From: Bos javanicus
Lineage: Eukaryota; Chordata; Mammalia; Artiodactyla; Bovidae
Direction: 5' to 3'
Length of the DNA: 64,000 bases
Assembly (NCBI RefSeq): GCF_032452875.1
Contig: NC_083881.1
Location: 65,727,689 to 65,791,688 of the forward strand
The notes beneath the pieces are model-generated. The model saw nothing but the letters and a program-made list of their open reading frames with translations. It had not been told where the DNA came from and did not search any database. A program made the translations under genes and the position numbers. Shown piece after piece: positions 22,840 through 33,839 of the stretch (position 1 is its first letter; the number at the start of each line of letters is the position of its first letter).

Positions 22840-23120
22840 AGTTCAGATCTGGTGCTAACCAACCTGGAGTTGGCGTGGACCCCACAAGTTAAAGGTCACA
22901 GTTTCCAGCACAACTGCTGGTTCCTCAGAGACCAGCTGTGCTTCAGGGGTCTTCCAGTCACTGGTACCGACTGGCTATAAATTTGTCAGTTCCTTTCACT
23001 TCCACAGGTTCAATAATTTGATAGAATGACTCACAGAACTGAAGAAAGCACTATAGTTACGGTTACAGTGTTAATACAAAAGATATAAATCAGGAAAACC
23101 AGCCTAATGGTTCACATGAA
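22840..23120. mobile_element. Ancient unassigned repeat, related to 61895-62160
   Basis: Shares colinear blocks with the second copy: cctggagttggcgtggaccc vs cctggagttagcacagaccc; actggctataa; gaatgactcacagaactgaa vs gaataactcacagaactcag; gatataaatcaggaaa vs gatataactcagaaat. The mariner at 23124 interrupts it. Confidence 0.6.
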
Positions 23121-23123
23121 TTA

Positions 23124-24349
23124 GGTTGGTGCAAACGTAACTGCAGTTTCAGTCCATGAATTTTAAATCATGATAACTAGGCTCAAACTCAACTTTACTA
23201 ATCAAAATAGGAACCATTACAGTCAACACATTTTTGCCAACAAGAAATAAGTTTGTTTCTTCTTGTAGCATAAAAATCCATGCCTCAGAATTTAATGAAC
23301 TCCTGAAAAGCTTTTTCTGCCTCCTACTGTTGTAGAGGCATTTTCCCTGCAAAAAGTTGTCAGAGATGCTTGAAGAAGGGGTAGTCGATTGGCCAGAGGT
23401 CAGGTGAGGCAAAACTTGGTAGCCTGATTCGTTCAACTTTTGAAACATCGGTTGTGCGATGTGCAGACTGGCATCATGGAGAAGAACTGGGTCCTTTCTG
23501 TTGACCAGTTCCGGTTGCACAGGTTGTAGTGTATGCATCTCATCAATTTGCTGAGCATACTTTTCAGATGGAATGGTTTCTCTTGGATTCAGAAAACTGT
23601 AGTGGATCGCGCCAGCAGCAGACCACCAGACAGTGACCACGACCTTTTTTGGGTCCAGGTTTGGCTTTGGGAAGTGCTTTGACACTTCTTGGTCCAGATG
23701 CTTGAGCTGGTTGTCACCGGTTGTCGTATAAAATCCACTTTTTGTCGCACAGCACAATCCACTCGAGAAATTGTTCATTGAAGATGACACTTCACAACGA
23801 TGATTTTTTTGATTTGCTGTCAGCTTGTGAGGCACCCACTTATCGAGCTTTTTCACCTTTCCAATTTGCTTCAAATACCAAACGACAGTAGAATGGTCGA
23901 CACTGAGTTCTTTGGCAACTTCTCCTGTAGTTCTAAGAGGATCAGCTTAGATACTTGCTCTCAGTTGGTCATTGTCCATTTCCGATGGCTGGCCACTACC
24001 CTCTTCATCTTCAAGGCTCCCATCTCCTTTGCAAAACTTCTTGAACCACCATTGCACTGCATGTTCGTTAGCAGGTCCTCGGCCAAATGCATTGTTGATG
24101 TTGTGAGTTGTCCCTGCTGCTTAATGACCCATTTTGAACTCGAATAAGAAAATTGGTCAAATTTGCTTTCTGTTGAACATCATTTTCCATAGTCTAAAAT
24201 AAATATAAACAGCAAGTAATAAGTCATTAGTGAAAAAACATAAAGCGAGAAATGTGGGATAAAATGGTGTATAACATAACTCCATTTATTAAGAATTATT
24301 CCAATGGCAAATTTTAGCAATGCAAAATGCAATTACTTTTGCACCAACC
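23124..24349 (-). mobile_element. Hsmar1-like mariner, nearly complete, inactive
   Basis: A 1226-bp Tc1/mariner DNA transposon. Terminal repeats are GGTTGGTGCAAACGTAACTG at the left and GGTTGGTGCAAAAGTAATTG at the right (reverse complement), matching at 23 of 26 bases, with TA target duplications at 23122-23123 and 24350-24351. The minus strand encodes a SETMAR-like transposase. The longest open piece (23149-23874, 241 codons) begins in MKQIGKVKKLDKWVPHKL and includes VTVWWSAAGAIHYSFLNP and VLLHDASLHIAQP, whose Asp corresponds to the second catalytic residue. The N-terminal DNA-binding part (about 23875-24185) and the segment around the first catalytic Asp lie in other frames, and the third acidic position is not recognisable. 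It cannot encode an active enzyme. Confidence 0.92.
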
Positions 24350-24434
24350 TAGTAGTAATTTAAATAAAATTAAAAATTCAGTTACACTAGCTGAAATTTT
24401 TAAAATTAAAAATTTGTTACACTAGCTTCATTTC

Positions 24435-24935
24435 TAATACAAGCGTGCCTTGGCGACGTTGCAGTTCCAGACCACCCCAATGAAGCAAAGATTGCAGTAA
24501 AGTGAGTCATATGAATTTCTTTGGTTCTCCAATGCACAGAAAAGTTATGTTTACACTATCCTGTATTCTGTTAAGTGTGCAATAGCATTATGTTTAAAAA
24601 AGAAAAACCAATATATGTACCTTAATTTAAAAATATTGCTTTGAAAAATACTCATTTTCTTGTACATCTTCAGCAAGTCCTAGTATAAAATCAGAGATCA
24701 TTGGTCAGAGAGCACCATAACAAATATAATAACACAATGAAAAAATAGGAAACACTATAAAAATCACTAGGCTGTGACAGAGACGTGAAGTGAGAAGACG
24801 CTGTTGGACATATGCCGACGGACTTGCTTGACGCAGGGCTGCCACGGACCTTCAGTTGTAGAATGTGCAGTATATGCATAACGCGGTTGAGGCTGAACAC
24901 AATAGAACGAGGTGTGCGGTCCTCGATAGAGTAGA
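24435..24935 (-). mobile_element. Tigger1/MER2-type pogo DNA transposon remnant
   Basis: gcgtgccttggcgacgttgc, agaccaccccaatgaagcaa, ttaagtgtgcaatagcatta and, at the far end, ggacttgcttgacgcagggc plus ttgaggctgaacac-like sequence. Both Tigger1 ends are present with most of the interior missing, as in MER2 derivatives. Confidence 0.75.
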
Positions 24936-25009
24936 TCCAGGTTGTGTATTTTGGGGAAGGATTTCGTGGGTGGGGGTGTGTTTCTCATGTTGTGTCATAT
25001 CAGAAATCA

Positions 25010-25340
25010 CATACTGTGAGTTTGTCTCTTAGTAAAGTCTGATCACTTAGTTAAGGTAACAATGAACAGATCTCTCTATTGTAAGGTACGTCTTCTCCTT
25101 TGTAATTATTGAGTGGTCTGGAAGGGTACTTTTGTAATTTGCAAGAAGCATCCTTTCTCCAGTAATTGTTCCCTGGCAGTAGTATCCTCTGGTCGTCCTT
25201 GACCGAATTGATCATTGCAGTACTTTGAGGGTGACAAATGTTGATCTTCTAAGTCATTCAGTCATTGTGTGTTTATTAGCTGGTATTTTTTATAAAGAAC
25301 AGCTTTTCTTAAACTCTTTTTTTAAAAATACCACTTTATA
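25010..25340. mobile_element. Possible old L1/HAL1 fragment
   Basis: ttattagctggtatttttta and taaagaacagcttttctt resemble antisense old L1; weak. Confidence 0.3.
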
Positions 25341-25824
25341 TCATCTCCAGAGACAAAAAAAATTATGCAGGATAGGAAAAGAAATCATTTCTACCTGGCT
25401 CAGCTACTATATATGGTATTTACATAGTTACACTGTTGTAGACACTGAGTATCAGTTTAAAGAAAATAATAAGTAGTTTGGAAGAGGAAAGGTACTTGTG
25501 GAATGGGCAGGAAGAAGAAAGCTACATGTTCATCTTCTGTAGTTGAGGGTCAAAAGATTATGCCTCAAACTGAAAAATCAAGAAGTACCATTGTAAGCAT
25601 TTATTTATATAACTGAGGTAAATACCTAAAGAATCAGGTAAAACAGCGAGGTGTTTACCCTGGAGAAGAAAGGATTAGTGTGGAACTGCTGTTTTCCGTA
25701 ACAAACTTCGACAAATTCTTGAAAACTGTGTGCCTTCTAACGTCAAATAAAATTTTTTAATGTAAAAATGAAATTAAAAAATATTGCTATAGGCTAATTG
25801 ATTTTCATCTTATTCAGTATGTTA
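25341..25824. other. Intron, nothing recognised
   Basis: AT-rich non-coding sequence. Confidence 0.4.
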
Positions 25825-26030
25825 GCTCAGTCAGTAAAGAATCTGCCTGCAATTCAGGAGACCAGAGTTCGATTCCTGGGTCAGGAATATCCCCTAGAGA
25901 AGAAAATGGCAACCTACTCCAAGATTCTTGCCTGGAGAATCCCATGGACAGAGGAGCCTGGCAGGCTACAGTCCATGGGGTCACAAAGAGTCAGACACGA
26001 CTGAGAGACTAAACCACCACCATAATTATA
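25825..26030 (+). mobile_element. Bov-tA type SINE
   Basis: gctcagtcagtaaagaatct to gacacgactgagagactaaa with an ACC-rich tail; 5' end slightly degraded. Confidence 0.9.
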
Positions 26031-26078
26031 GCCACTACTATTACTATTTGGATGCTCAGTTTTTTTAAGTTCAGCTAG

Positions 26079-26322
26079 CCCACTCCAGCACTCTTGCCTG
26101 GAAAATCCCATGGACGGAGGAGCCTGGTGGGGTCCATGGGGTTGCTAAGAGTCGGAGAAGACTCAGCGACTTAACTTTCACTTTTCACTTGCATGCATTG
26201 GAGAAGGAAATGGCAACCCACTCCAGTGTTCTTGCCTGGAGAATCCCAGGGACGGGGAGCCTGGTGGGCTGCCGTCTATGGAATCGCACAGAGTCGGACA
26301 CGACTGAAGCGACTTGGCAGCA
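26079..26322 (+). mobile_element. Bov-A2 dimeric SINE
   Basis: Two Bov-A units joined at cactttTCACTTgcatgcattgg (linker region about 26175-26200), ending cgacttggcagcag. Confidence 0.92.
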
Positions 26323-27003
26323 GTCCTGCACCTTTTGGCATGATTTCATTTATCTTTGAGTGCTTCCTTACTGAAATAAGGCCCAACGATGTTTCTTCAA
26401 GGAGCACTGATTTCTTTCGGTGGGAATGGCATTTTTGAAACTAAAATTTGGACACCAGGTGTGCTTTTGCTACAGATGTCCTCTATCTTTAAATGTATGT
26501 GGTCCTTCCAATTTCTTAGCCTTCCCCCGCCCCGCCCTCCTCCATGGTGGGAGTTGATTGCTTCTCACTGATTTCTCAGATCTTTTGAGTTAAGACTTGT
26601 CCATTTACTTTTCTGTTTTCAGAATTTTATTGCTATCCCATATTTGCTGTTGTCCTTTTCTCTGGAGTTTAAGCATTTAAAAAAAATTCCTACTGTCCTT
26701 TAGTAGAATTTTTGGCATGGCATTGAGTAAGTCAGTATATTCAAGTCACCATATTTAACTGGAGTCTTTTACATCGACACTCTTAGTATAGATTTGGATT
26801 TTACTCTGCATAAATAACTAGGTCTAATGCTGCTGGGGGTACAAAACTCAATAGGCCTGTTTATGCCTTCAAGTAGTTTCCGTGTTACTCAGAGCATTTA
26901 GAATGAGTTTAAAACTAACTGGAGTCCACGTTAAAATAGGCAGAGTGCCGGAGCTGAGGTGTATGGTGTGATGGTACGTAGCCTTATATTTTGTGTTCTA
27001 GCA
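26323..27003. other. Intron, nothing recognised
   Basis: Mixed composition; no exon or identifiable element. Confidence 0.4.
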
Positions 27004-27112
27004 CAGTGGTTCTCAGCGTTGGCTGTACGTTAGGATTACTTGGGAGACAAAAAATAACTGCCTGGTTCTCAGATCAGATTTAAGATTAAATCTGAATCTG
27101 TTATGAGCAAAG
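27004..27112 (+). mobile_element. MER5A fragment
   Basis: cagtggttctcagcgttggc, gtacgttaggattacttggg, then the ctcagatcagattt centre; 3' half lost. Confidence 0.65.
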
Positions 27113-27239
27113 CTAAGTTCTACAAGTTCTGAACTTCTTTTGGTAGACTTGATTAGTTTGTGTTTTTTATTTTTGTTTTTTGTTCTTTTTCCTTTAAGGG
27201 CCAAGAAGATACTTCAGGTTCATCTTGTAATTTTTCCTG

Positions 27240-27520
27240 CCCCACACCGGGAATAAGTTGGTTTCCTTCCTCGACCCCTTGGTATTTCAGACCTCACACC
27301 TTTGAACAAACATGCAGCTCTCTTCTCTGTGCCTCATTCACTCACTCGTTCACTCTTTAGGACCCAGCCTCTCATTTTTCCTTTAAATTTGAGCTAACTC
27401 ATTTTGTAATGCCCGTTGTTGCCATCTACCTTAGCACTTACACTGTTTTGTTGAAATGATCTGGTATGCATTTTCCTACCCCATTAGAGTCTAAGCTTCT
27501 TGAATAAATTCTAATATTAT
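27240..27520 (+). mobile_element. L2 LINE 3' fragment
   Basis: ttagcacttacactgttttg and ccattagagtctaagcttct in L2 3' order. Confidence 0.5.
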
Positions 27521-27917
27521 AGGTTTGGATACATTTTATGTGCTTAAAAAAGTTAATTGAGCTGATCACACACAGGAATTCCAATTCTGGAGACTGAGAG
27601 AGAGTAGAATTATAAAGTTCCTTAAGTTTTGGGTCTTAGTCACTTTGGTTTCTTCTATAGCCATATTTTATGGATATTTTTGAATTATATTAAAGTAATA
27701 TTATATTTCAACCTTGAAAGATGATTAAGACTTAACTGGAAGCATTCAAAGGTATTGGAATTTAAGTTTTGCATCTGTGAGAGGTGCTTGTAGAAGCAGA
27801 CTGCAATGAGTGGTAACTTAAGCAGTGTTTTTAAATGATGCCTTTGTTCAATTATAAATATATAGTGGCCTTTATAATAAAAATTTTTAAAGGAATCTTA
27901 CACAGTCTTGTACAATG
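27521..27917. other. Intron, nothing recognised
   Basis: AT-rich non-coding sequence. Confidence 0.4.
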
Positions 27918-28134
27918 CAGGACTTCTCAGGTGGCGCAGTGGTAAAGAATCCGCCTGCCAATGCAGGAGACACAAGAGATACAGATTCAATCCCTGAGTC
28001 AGGAAGATCCCCTGGAGTAGAAAATGGCAACCCAGTCTCGTATTCTTTCCTGGAAAATTCCATGGACAGAGGAGCCTGTCAGCCCCCAGTCCTTGGGGTC
28101 GCAAATAGTCAGACACAACTGAATGAGCTCTCAT
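27918..28134 (+). mobile_element. Bov-tA type SINE
   Basis: aggacttctcaggtggcgca to cagacacaactgaatgagct; full length. Confidence 0.92.
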
Positions 28135-28234
28135 AGCACCTGCAGTCTTGTAGACAGTGAATTGATATTTTGAGTTTTTGAGATTTTGTACCAAATCATT
28201 TTGTACTGTTGTTTGTTTTCTCATTTTTACCTTT

Positions 28235-28735
28235 CTTTTTTATTATATCTTTCCATTTTCTTTTTTCTTAATCATCATGATTTATTACAGGATATTGAAT
28301 ATATTCTCTGTGGTACACAGTATAAGGCCTTGTTGTTTATCTAGTCTACAGATACTTGCTTGCATCTGCTAACACCAGACTTCCAGTCCATCCCTCTCCC
28401 CGACCCCTGGTAACCACCAGTCTGTCCTCTGTGTCTGTAAGTCTGTTTCTGTTTCATAGATAAGTTCATTTGTATCATATTTTAGATTCCACATATTAGT
28501 GAGATCATCTGTATTTGCCTTTCTCTTTCTGACTTACTCCACGTAGTACAATAGTCTCTAGGTCCATGCGTGTGCTGCAAATGGCATTATTTCATTTTTT
28601 TTGGTTGCTTAGTATTCCATTGTGTGTGTGCGTGTGTGTATACACACATGCTATATATATCACATCTTCTTTATCCAGTCGTCTGTCAATGTACATTTCG
28701 GTTGTGTCCATGTCTTGGTTATTATAAATTCACTT
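28235..28735 (-). mobile_element. Bovine-type L1, 3' region (antisense)
   Basis: agattccacatattagtgag, tctttctgacttactccacg, gcttagtattccattgtgtg, cttctttatccagtcgtctg: reverse complement of the L1 ORF2 end and 3' UTR. A GT/AC-rich run is embedded at 28620-28650. Confidence 0.85.
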
Positions 28736-29004
28736 TTCTTTCAATAGAACATTTCTTTGTGGCTTTGTAATTTATACACTTGTCATTTTTATGGCAATAT
28801 GTTGCTCCATTTTGTTGATACATGGTATTTTACTTGGCCATGTCTTAATTGTTTGGTGTTTTTTATTTACATTTTACCACAATTACAGAAAGTGAACTAT
28901 AATTATTTTTATAGAGATAGCTTTGCATTTTCTTTTGGGAGACCAAATATGTGTTACAGAGCCTTTACCTTGTAATAGAATTATCTGTGGCAGAAATTTA
29001 ATAG

Positions 29005-29320
29005 AGACATGGAAATAGTGTGAAGTAGATATGGAGCCAGATAGATCTGATCTCTCGTTTTGACAGCCACTTTACTAGCTGTGTGATCGTAAATAAGCTA
29101 ATTAACTGAGCCTCAGCAGTAAAATTGGATTAATAAGAGCTAACATTATTGTGCATTTATAATGTGGCAGGTGCTATTCTAAGTATTTTACATATATTAA
29201 CCCATTTAAACTTTAGAACAGCCCCATGAGGTAGCTCTATTATTGTTCTGTCATTATTACTATTGTTCCCAATTTTAAAGTATGGTAACAGGCTTAGAGA
29301 AATAGAAGAGGTCAGTCAAA
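29005..29320 (+). mobile_element. MIR SINE and adjoining MIR/L2-like sequence
   Basis: ctttactagctgtgtgatcg and agcctcagcagtaaaattgg are MIR core. It continues with caggtgctattctaagtatt and cagccccatgaggtagctct. Confidence 0.7.
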
Positions 29321-29849
29321 TGGCTGCTTATGATGGAGGTGTGATGGTAACCCAGTGCCATCTAGAGCTGGCTCAGACCTCTAGAGCTGGTTCTCTTATT
29401 CACCCTGAATGCCAGGGCATCAGCTACATCCCTCCCCTGAATCTGAGTCCTAGGCGGACAGATTGGCCTTCATGAGCCAGATTAATGATTACTGAAATTC
29501 CTGCAACTGGAGTTGATTATGAGGTCATGCTTGCAATACTCTAACCTTGGGCTTACTGTAGAAACTGCACCCTAAGAGCAAGGATCACTCTAGATCTTCA
29601 TATTCTCTTCAAACCTCTGTCTATTTAAAATTGCTTTTAAGGGAGTGGTGAGACAAACTTTGAATTGTGTTTTTATATTAATATCTGGTAGGCCTTTTGT
29701 TATCCTTCACTCTCCTCTTCCACCTGCATGTTCTTTTTAACCAACAATTGAGTATGTGCCTAGTAGGATTTAACTCTTAACCTAGATTTCTAGGTAGAGT
29801 ACCAGAGTCTTTCATACCCAAAAAGGAGTCTGAAAAATATCCAGCCACC
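29321..29849. other. Intron, nothing recognised
   Basis: Includes a small direct repeat of ctctagagctgg-like sequence near 29360-29392; otherwise featureless. Confidence 0.4.
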
Positions 29850-29960
29850 TCACTTATATGAAAACACTGAGGCTGCACAGCCAGAGGGTGATTTAGGACT
29901 CAAGCCTATGTTTCTGACTTAAGTCCAGCATTGGCTTCATCCACTGTACTGTTTACTACC
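29850..29960 (-). mobile_element. MIR fragment (antisense)
   Basis: aacactgaggctgcacagcc, agagggtgatttagga, ctcaagcctatgtttctgac. Confidence 0.6.
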
Positions 29961-31394
29961 TTATTTCTAATAATCTCTTAAAAGTATTATTACTATGTAT
30001 TCTTTTTAGGAATTATATACCTTAACTTAGCTTGCTACCTCCGTATTATGTTCACTGTCAGAAGACAGCTATATGTGTTTTTAGTTCTTCCCAGTTTAAT
30101 GAAGTGCTTTCTCATCCTTTATCTCATTTGCTTGTTATGAAGATAACCTTTTGCTCGTGTACCCGAGGTTCTTGAATAGTGGCACAGGTTCCTTTGTGAT
30201 TCCAGCATGTCCGTTGCTTCTGTACGTTCACAAGTCCTAGCTACCTTAGCTTCAAACACATGTGTTGACTCACTCCACTGAGATTACAGTTCAGGCATTG
30301 TTGTTTCTCAGCCCCAGCTTTTTTCACATCCTCTGGATGCTCCTGGAGTCTAAAGGTGTGAAATTCCAGGCATGAAGATAATTCGTTGTTTTGAGGCGCT
30401 AATGTTTCTTGGCTTCTTAGACTACTTGTGATCAGGGAAGTTCTTTAAAAAACTCAATCAGAGGTTCACTGTGTGGTTAAGCAACATGTTGTGTAGAAAC
30501 AAACACAAAGATAATCATATCATTTATTGTACTAACATTCTTCAATCAAAATGGTGTTAGAGATAAGATAAATTTTATGGCTGTAATGTGTGTCCATGTG
30601 ATTTGGTTGGTGTCAAGGAAGGGAGTGAATTGTTAGGATAAGGCTAGCCACTGAATGCCAAAACTTTCTACAGCAGAGGCCTGTTACCTAATCAACTCAT
30701 ACAAAACCTGGCAATTCTTAAGAGGATCCTCTGATTCATGATTAGGTTAAATTAGCTGAACAAAGTCAAGTCTGTGAGAAAAATCTGTCAGTTTATTATT
30801 ATCTAACTTTAAAAAGAAAAGGAAATAAAACGTATAGTGTTTTCCCTGGAGACTTTTAGAGCCTCTCCATTTTGGTAGATCATATATTAAGACTTATTTG
30901 TTTGAACTGTATGCGGTTCAGTGCTTGTTTGAGAATAGAATGTGAACATTTTAGGATCACTTTATGATAGTACTGGGTAAATAAGCTTTAGAGTTAAGCT
31001 TTTTATCCTTGGATTTCTAATAGCTACTGCTAAGGTGAGCCTTATATGTTAAGATTATCTGAAGATAAGACTGCAGCTCACGCACTGGCTCAAAGTTCAA
31101 AGGAGAGCATTAGCTCAAGGACATAAATCGCTGAGTTGTTATCCATCAATTTGTAACAGAAGGGCAGATGAACAGCATTTATCTAGACAATCTAGTATCG
31201 TATACCTGCAGTTTGAGGTCAGTCTCTATAGAGGGGTTTATGTACATATGTGCTTTGAACTGTTTCACAGAGATGAGAGTTCAAATTTATTTTTATTCTC
31301 TAATTTGAAGTAGCAGGTGTATTTGTGTGCCTTTTGCCGCAGCTGATATTAACCCCGTTTTGCCCCCTCCTTAAAGCTGGAATGTGTGCATGCA
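29961..31394. other. Longest repeat-poor intron stretch in the first half
   Basis: About 1.4 kb without any repeat I can recognise. It contains a perfect palindromic GATA-type site at 31055-31068. No exon seen. Confidence 0.45.
31055..31068. promoter_or_regulatory. Palindromic GATA motif (candidate only)
   Basis: TTATCT-GA-AGATAA: two convergent WGATAR-type sites with a 2-bp spacer. Occurrence by chance is possible. Confidence 0.2.
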
Positions 31395-31580
31395 TGCCTG
31401 CTAAGTCGCTTCAGTTGTGTCCAACTCTTTGCAACTGTATGAACTGTAGCCTGCCAGGCTCCTCTGTCCATGGGATTCTTCAGGCAAGAATACAGGGGTG
31501 CCCTCTTTCAGGGGATCTTCCAGGGATTGAACCTGCATCTTGTACAGTTCCTGCATTGCCAGGCGGATTCTTTTTTGTTG
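31395..31580 (-). mobile_element. Bov-tA type SINE, internally shortened
   Basis: tgctaagtcgcttcagttgt, ccatgggattcttcaggcaa, ggggatcttccagggattga, ctgcattgccaggcggattc. Confidence 0.88.
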
Positions 31581-31666
31581 TTTCAACTGTAGAGCTGAGG
31601 TTAATTAGGTTATTTACAGAAGAATTTTATTTTCTAGCCCTCCATTGTTTGCTGTTTTTTCACGTG

Positions 31667-31695
31667 TCCCCCCCCCCCCCCGCCGCCCCCCGCAG
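31667..31695. repeat. C-rich homopolymer tract
   Basis: Fifteen or so Cs, then CGCCG and another C run; G-quadruplex potential on the minus strand. Confidence 0.9.
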
Positions 31696-32479
31696 TTTCA
31701 TTGCAAACTCCATGGGTTCAAGATATGTGTCTTATTATAAAATCTGTAATACCAGGGCTTACAAAGTTAGATACATAATGGGGGCCATCTGATGAAATAT
31801 AAGACTGAGCCAGGCTAGATGGGGTCCATGTGAAAGGGAAAACATACATCTCATGTAGAAGCAATCTAGTTTCAGCACATTTTTACCTTATGGGACTGTG
31901 AACTCAGTGTTGCCTGAACAAAATGTATCTGCTGGTGCTCTCTGGCCTGTGGCTTATCAGTCTGCTGTTTCTTTTAATAAAACATAGGAACGCACAGAAA
32001 GTACTCGGTGCATAGTTGTCACTTGGTAGATGCTCATTGTGTCATAAAACTGGCTACGCTGCTTTTGAAGGACTATCTTAGATGTCATATGTGTAATGTG
32101 ATATAAGATGAATAAGAATGTTCTCTTCTATTAAAGGATTATCTCTTTTTCAAAGAAGATGAGTATAGTAATAAAGAGATTAAGTCTTACCCTAGAATAA
32201 ACAGATTGGGGTATTGAGGCTTCATTGCCTTGTCCACAGAAAGTCTTTTGCATAACTTTCCAAGTTAGGAACCAGTGATAACCAGTGATAACACATTTTA
32301 GTAGACTGCGGCATATTCTGAGGGCTCTCAGAAGAACGATATAGGAAATGGTTAGAATACCTGAATGCTCTGTAATTAAGGTATCTGTTTTTTATTGCTT
32401 GAATTCTGGAGTAATGGTTTTTCCTTTCCTCTAGCCCCCCCAAACAGTGTTGTTAGGAGGTACTCTTGCTTCTTCTTCT
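31696..32479. other. Intron, nothing recognised
   Basis: Non-coding. A small direct repeat (aaccagtgataaccagtgat) lies at about 32270-32291. Confidence 0.4.
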
Positions 32480-32692
32480 GTAGTGTGTGTGTGTTAGTCG
32501 CTCAGTCATGTCCAACTCTTTGTGAGCCCGTGGATTGTAGCCCACCAGGCTCTTCTGTGCATCGGATTCTCCAGGCAAGAATACTGGAGTGGGTAGCCTT
32601 TCCCTTCTCCAAGGGATCTTCCCAACCCAGGGATCAAACCCAGGTCTCCACATTGCAGGCGGATTCTTTACCAGCTGAGCCACAAGGGAAGC
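32480..32692 (-). mobile_element. Bov-tA type SINE
   Basis: gtgttagtcgctcagtcatg to cagctgagccacaagggaag; full-length antisense copy ending 40 bp from the tRNA-Gly-like sequence. Confidence 0.93.
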
Positions 32693-32731
32693 CTGAGCTA
32701 CTAGGGGAGCCCCAAAATACAAAGCATAATT

Positions 32732-32802
32732 TGCGCCACCCGGGAATTGACCCTGGGTCACAAGAATGGGAATCTTGCATGATACCACTATACCAGCGGT
32801 GT
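32732..32802 (-). tRNA. tRNA-Gly(CCC)-like gene, probably decayed
   Basis: The minus strand reads as a 71-nt tRNA. It has a D-arm with TGGTATAGTGG (A-box like), an anticodon arm AAGATTCCCATTCTT with CCC in the loop, and a T-arm ending in TTCCCGGG. It strongly resembles the mammalian tRNA-Gly-CCC family. There are two acceptor-stem mismatches at stem positions 1 and 3 (A opposite C), both explicable by G-to-A change, and the T-loop reads GTCAATT instead of TTCGATT, which weakens the B-box. A TTTT run about 16 nt past the 3' end could terminate Pol III. It abuts a Bov SINE (32480-32692). Likely a recently dead copy; weak function is not excluded. Confidence 0.7.
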
Positions 32803-32809
32803 GGCTAAA

Positions 32810-33130
32810 ACTTTTTATTTTATATTGGCATATAGTTGATGAACAATATTGTGTTAGTTTCAGCTATATAGCATAGTGATTCAGTTATTCATGTGTGTGC
32901 GCACGTGTCTGACTCTAGTCATGTCTGACTCTTTACCACCCCGTGGACTATATCCACTGTCTATGGGATTTTCCAGGCAAGACTATGGCAATGGGTTGCT
33001 GTTTCCTACTCCAGGAATCTTCCTGACCCAGGAATCAAACCTGCATCTCCTACATTGCAGGATTCTTTATCTCTGAGCCACTGGGGAATCCCATGTGCTA
33101 TACAGTAGGTCCTTGTAAAACCACACTTTT
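32810..33130 (-). mobile_element. L1 3'-end fragment, split by a SINE
   Basis: tattttatattggcatatag, aatattgtgttagtttcagc, agcatagtgattcagttatt, then after the SINE gtgctatacagtaggtcctt: the antisense L1 3' UTR. Confidence 0.75.
32893..33093 (-). mobile_element. Bov-tA type SINE inside the L1 fragment
   Basis: tctagtcatgtctgactctt to ctctgagccactggggaatc; diverged antisense copy. Confidence 0.88.
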
Positions 33131-33379
33131 TTTCTCAGAATTCCTCCATGTTGCTTTCCCCTTTTATCCTAGATAAACATCAACAAATGTTCAGAATCAA
33201 AGGTCATTCCTAAAACTTAAGCTGAGGAAAAGTGCAGGATGAAGCACTGTTTTTACTCCTCAAGTCTGTAAGCTATTTTTGCCTGAGCTTTTGATGTCAT
33301 ATCTAAGATATTATTGCCAAGACAAATGTCATGAAGCTTTTCCTTCTAGAGATTTTATAGTTTCAGGCATTAAATTTAA
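33131..33379. other. Intron, nothing recognised
   Basis: Short non-coding stretch. Confidence 0.4.
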
Positions 33380-33534
33380 GCATTATACTGGAGTGGGTAG
33401 CCTTTCCCTTTAGGCATTATACTGAAGTGAGTAGCCTTTCCCTTCACTAGGGGATCTTCCCAACCCAGAAGTCGAACCTGGGCCTCTCACATTGCTGGTG
33501 GAGTCTTTACCAGCTGAGCCACAAGGGAAGCCCT
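33380..33534 (-). mobile_element. Truncated Bov-tA SINE with 34-bp tandem duplication
   Basis: gcattatactggagtgggta at 33380 recurs, slightly diverged, at 33414. It then runs to gctgagccacaagggaagcc. Confidence 0.88.
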
Positions 33535-33839
33535 TGTAGTGTGTATACGTTATTTCTTCTATTTCTGTTTATGACTCATCCTGAGACCTCTATGCTAGCC
33601 ACATTTAGAATATCTCTAGGTTTGTTTTTTCTTAATCCTTTTCTGAGGTCACACATAAACCTTAATTAAAAGCAAAAATATAAAGACACACACGGAAGGA
33701 GGGGGGGGAACCAACTTCATTCAGTTGTGCACTTTCTTGATGACCAAACTCCATATCCTTCATTCCTCTTCTAATCTTATCATTTCTTAGTCCCTTATAG
33801 GATAATCAGCTTGTTCTCTGCTCCTCCCAATAGCCTTAT

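Noticed and set aside
23149..23874. 241-codon minus-strand frame as a domesticated transposase gene
   Set aside because: Frame changes separate it from the DNA-binding N-terminus and from the first catalytic Asp, and no SET domain or host exon adjoins it.
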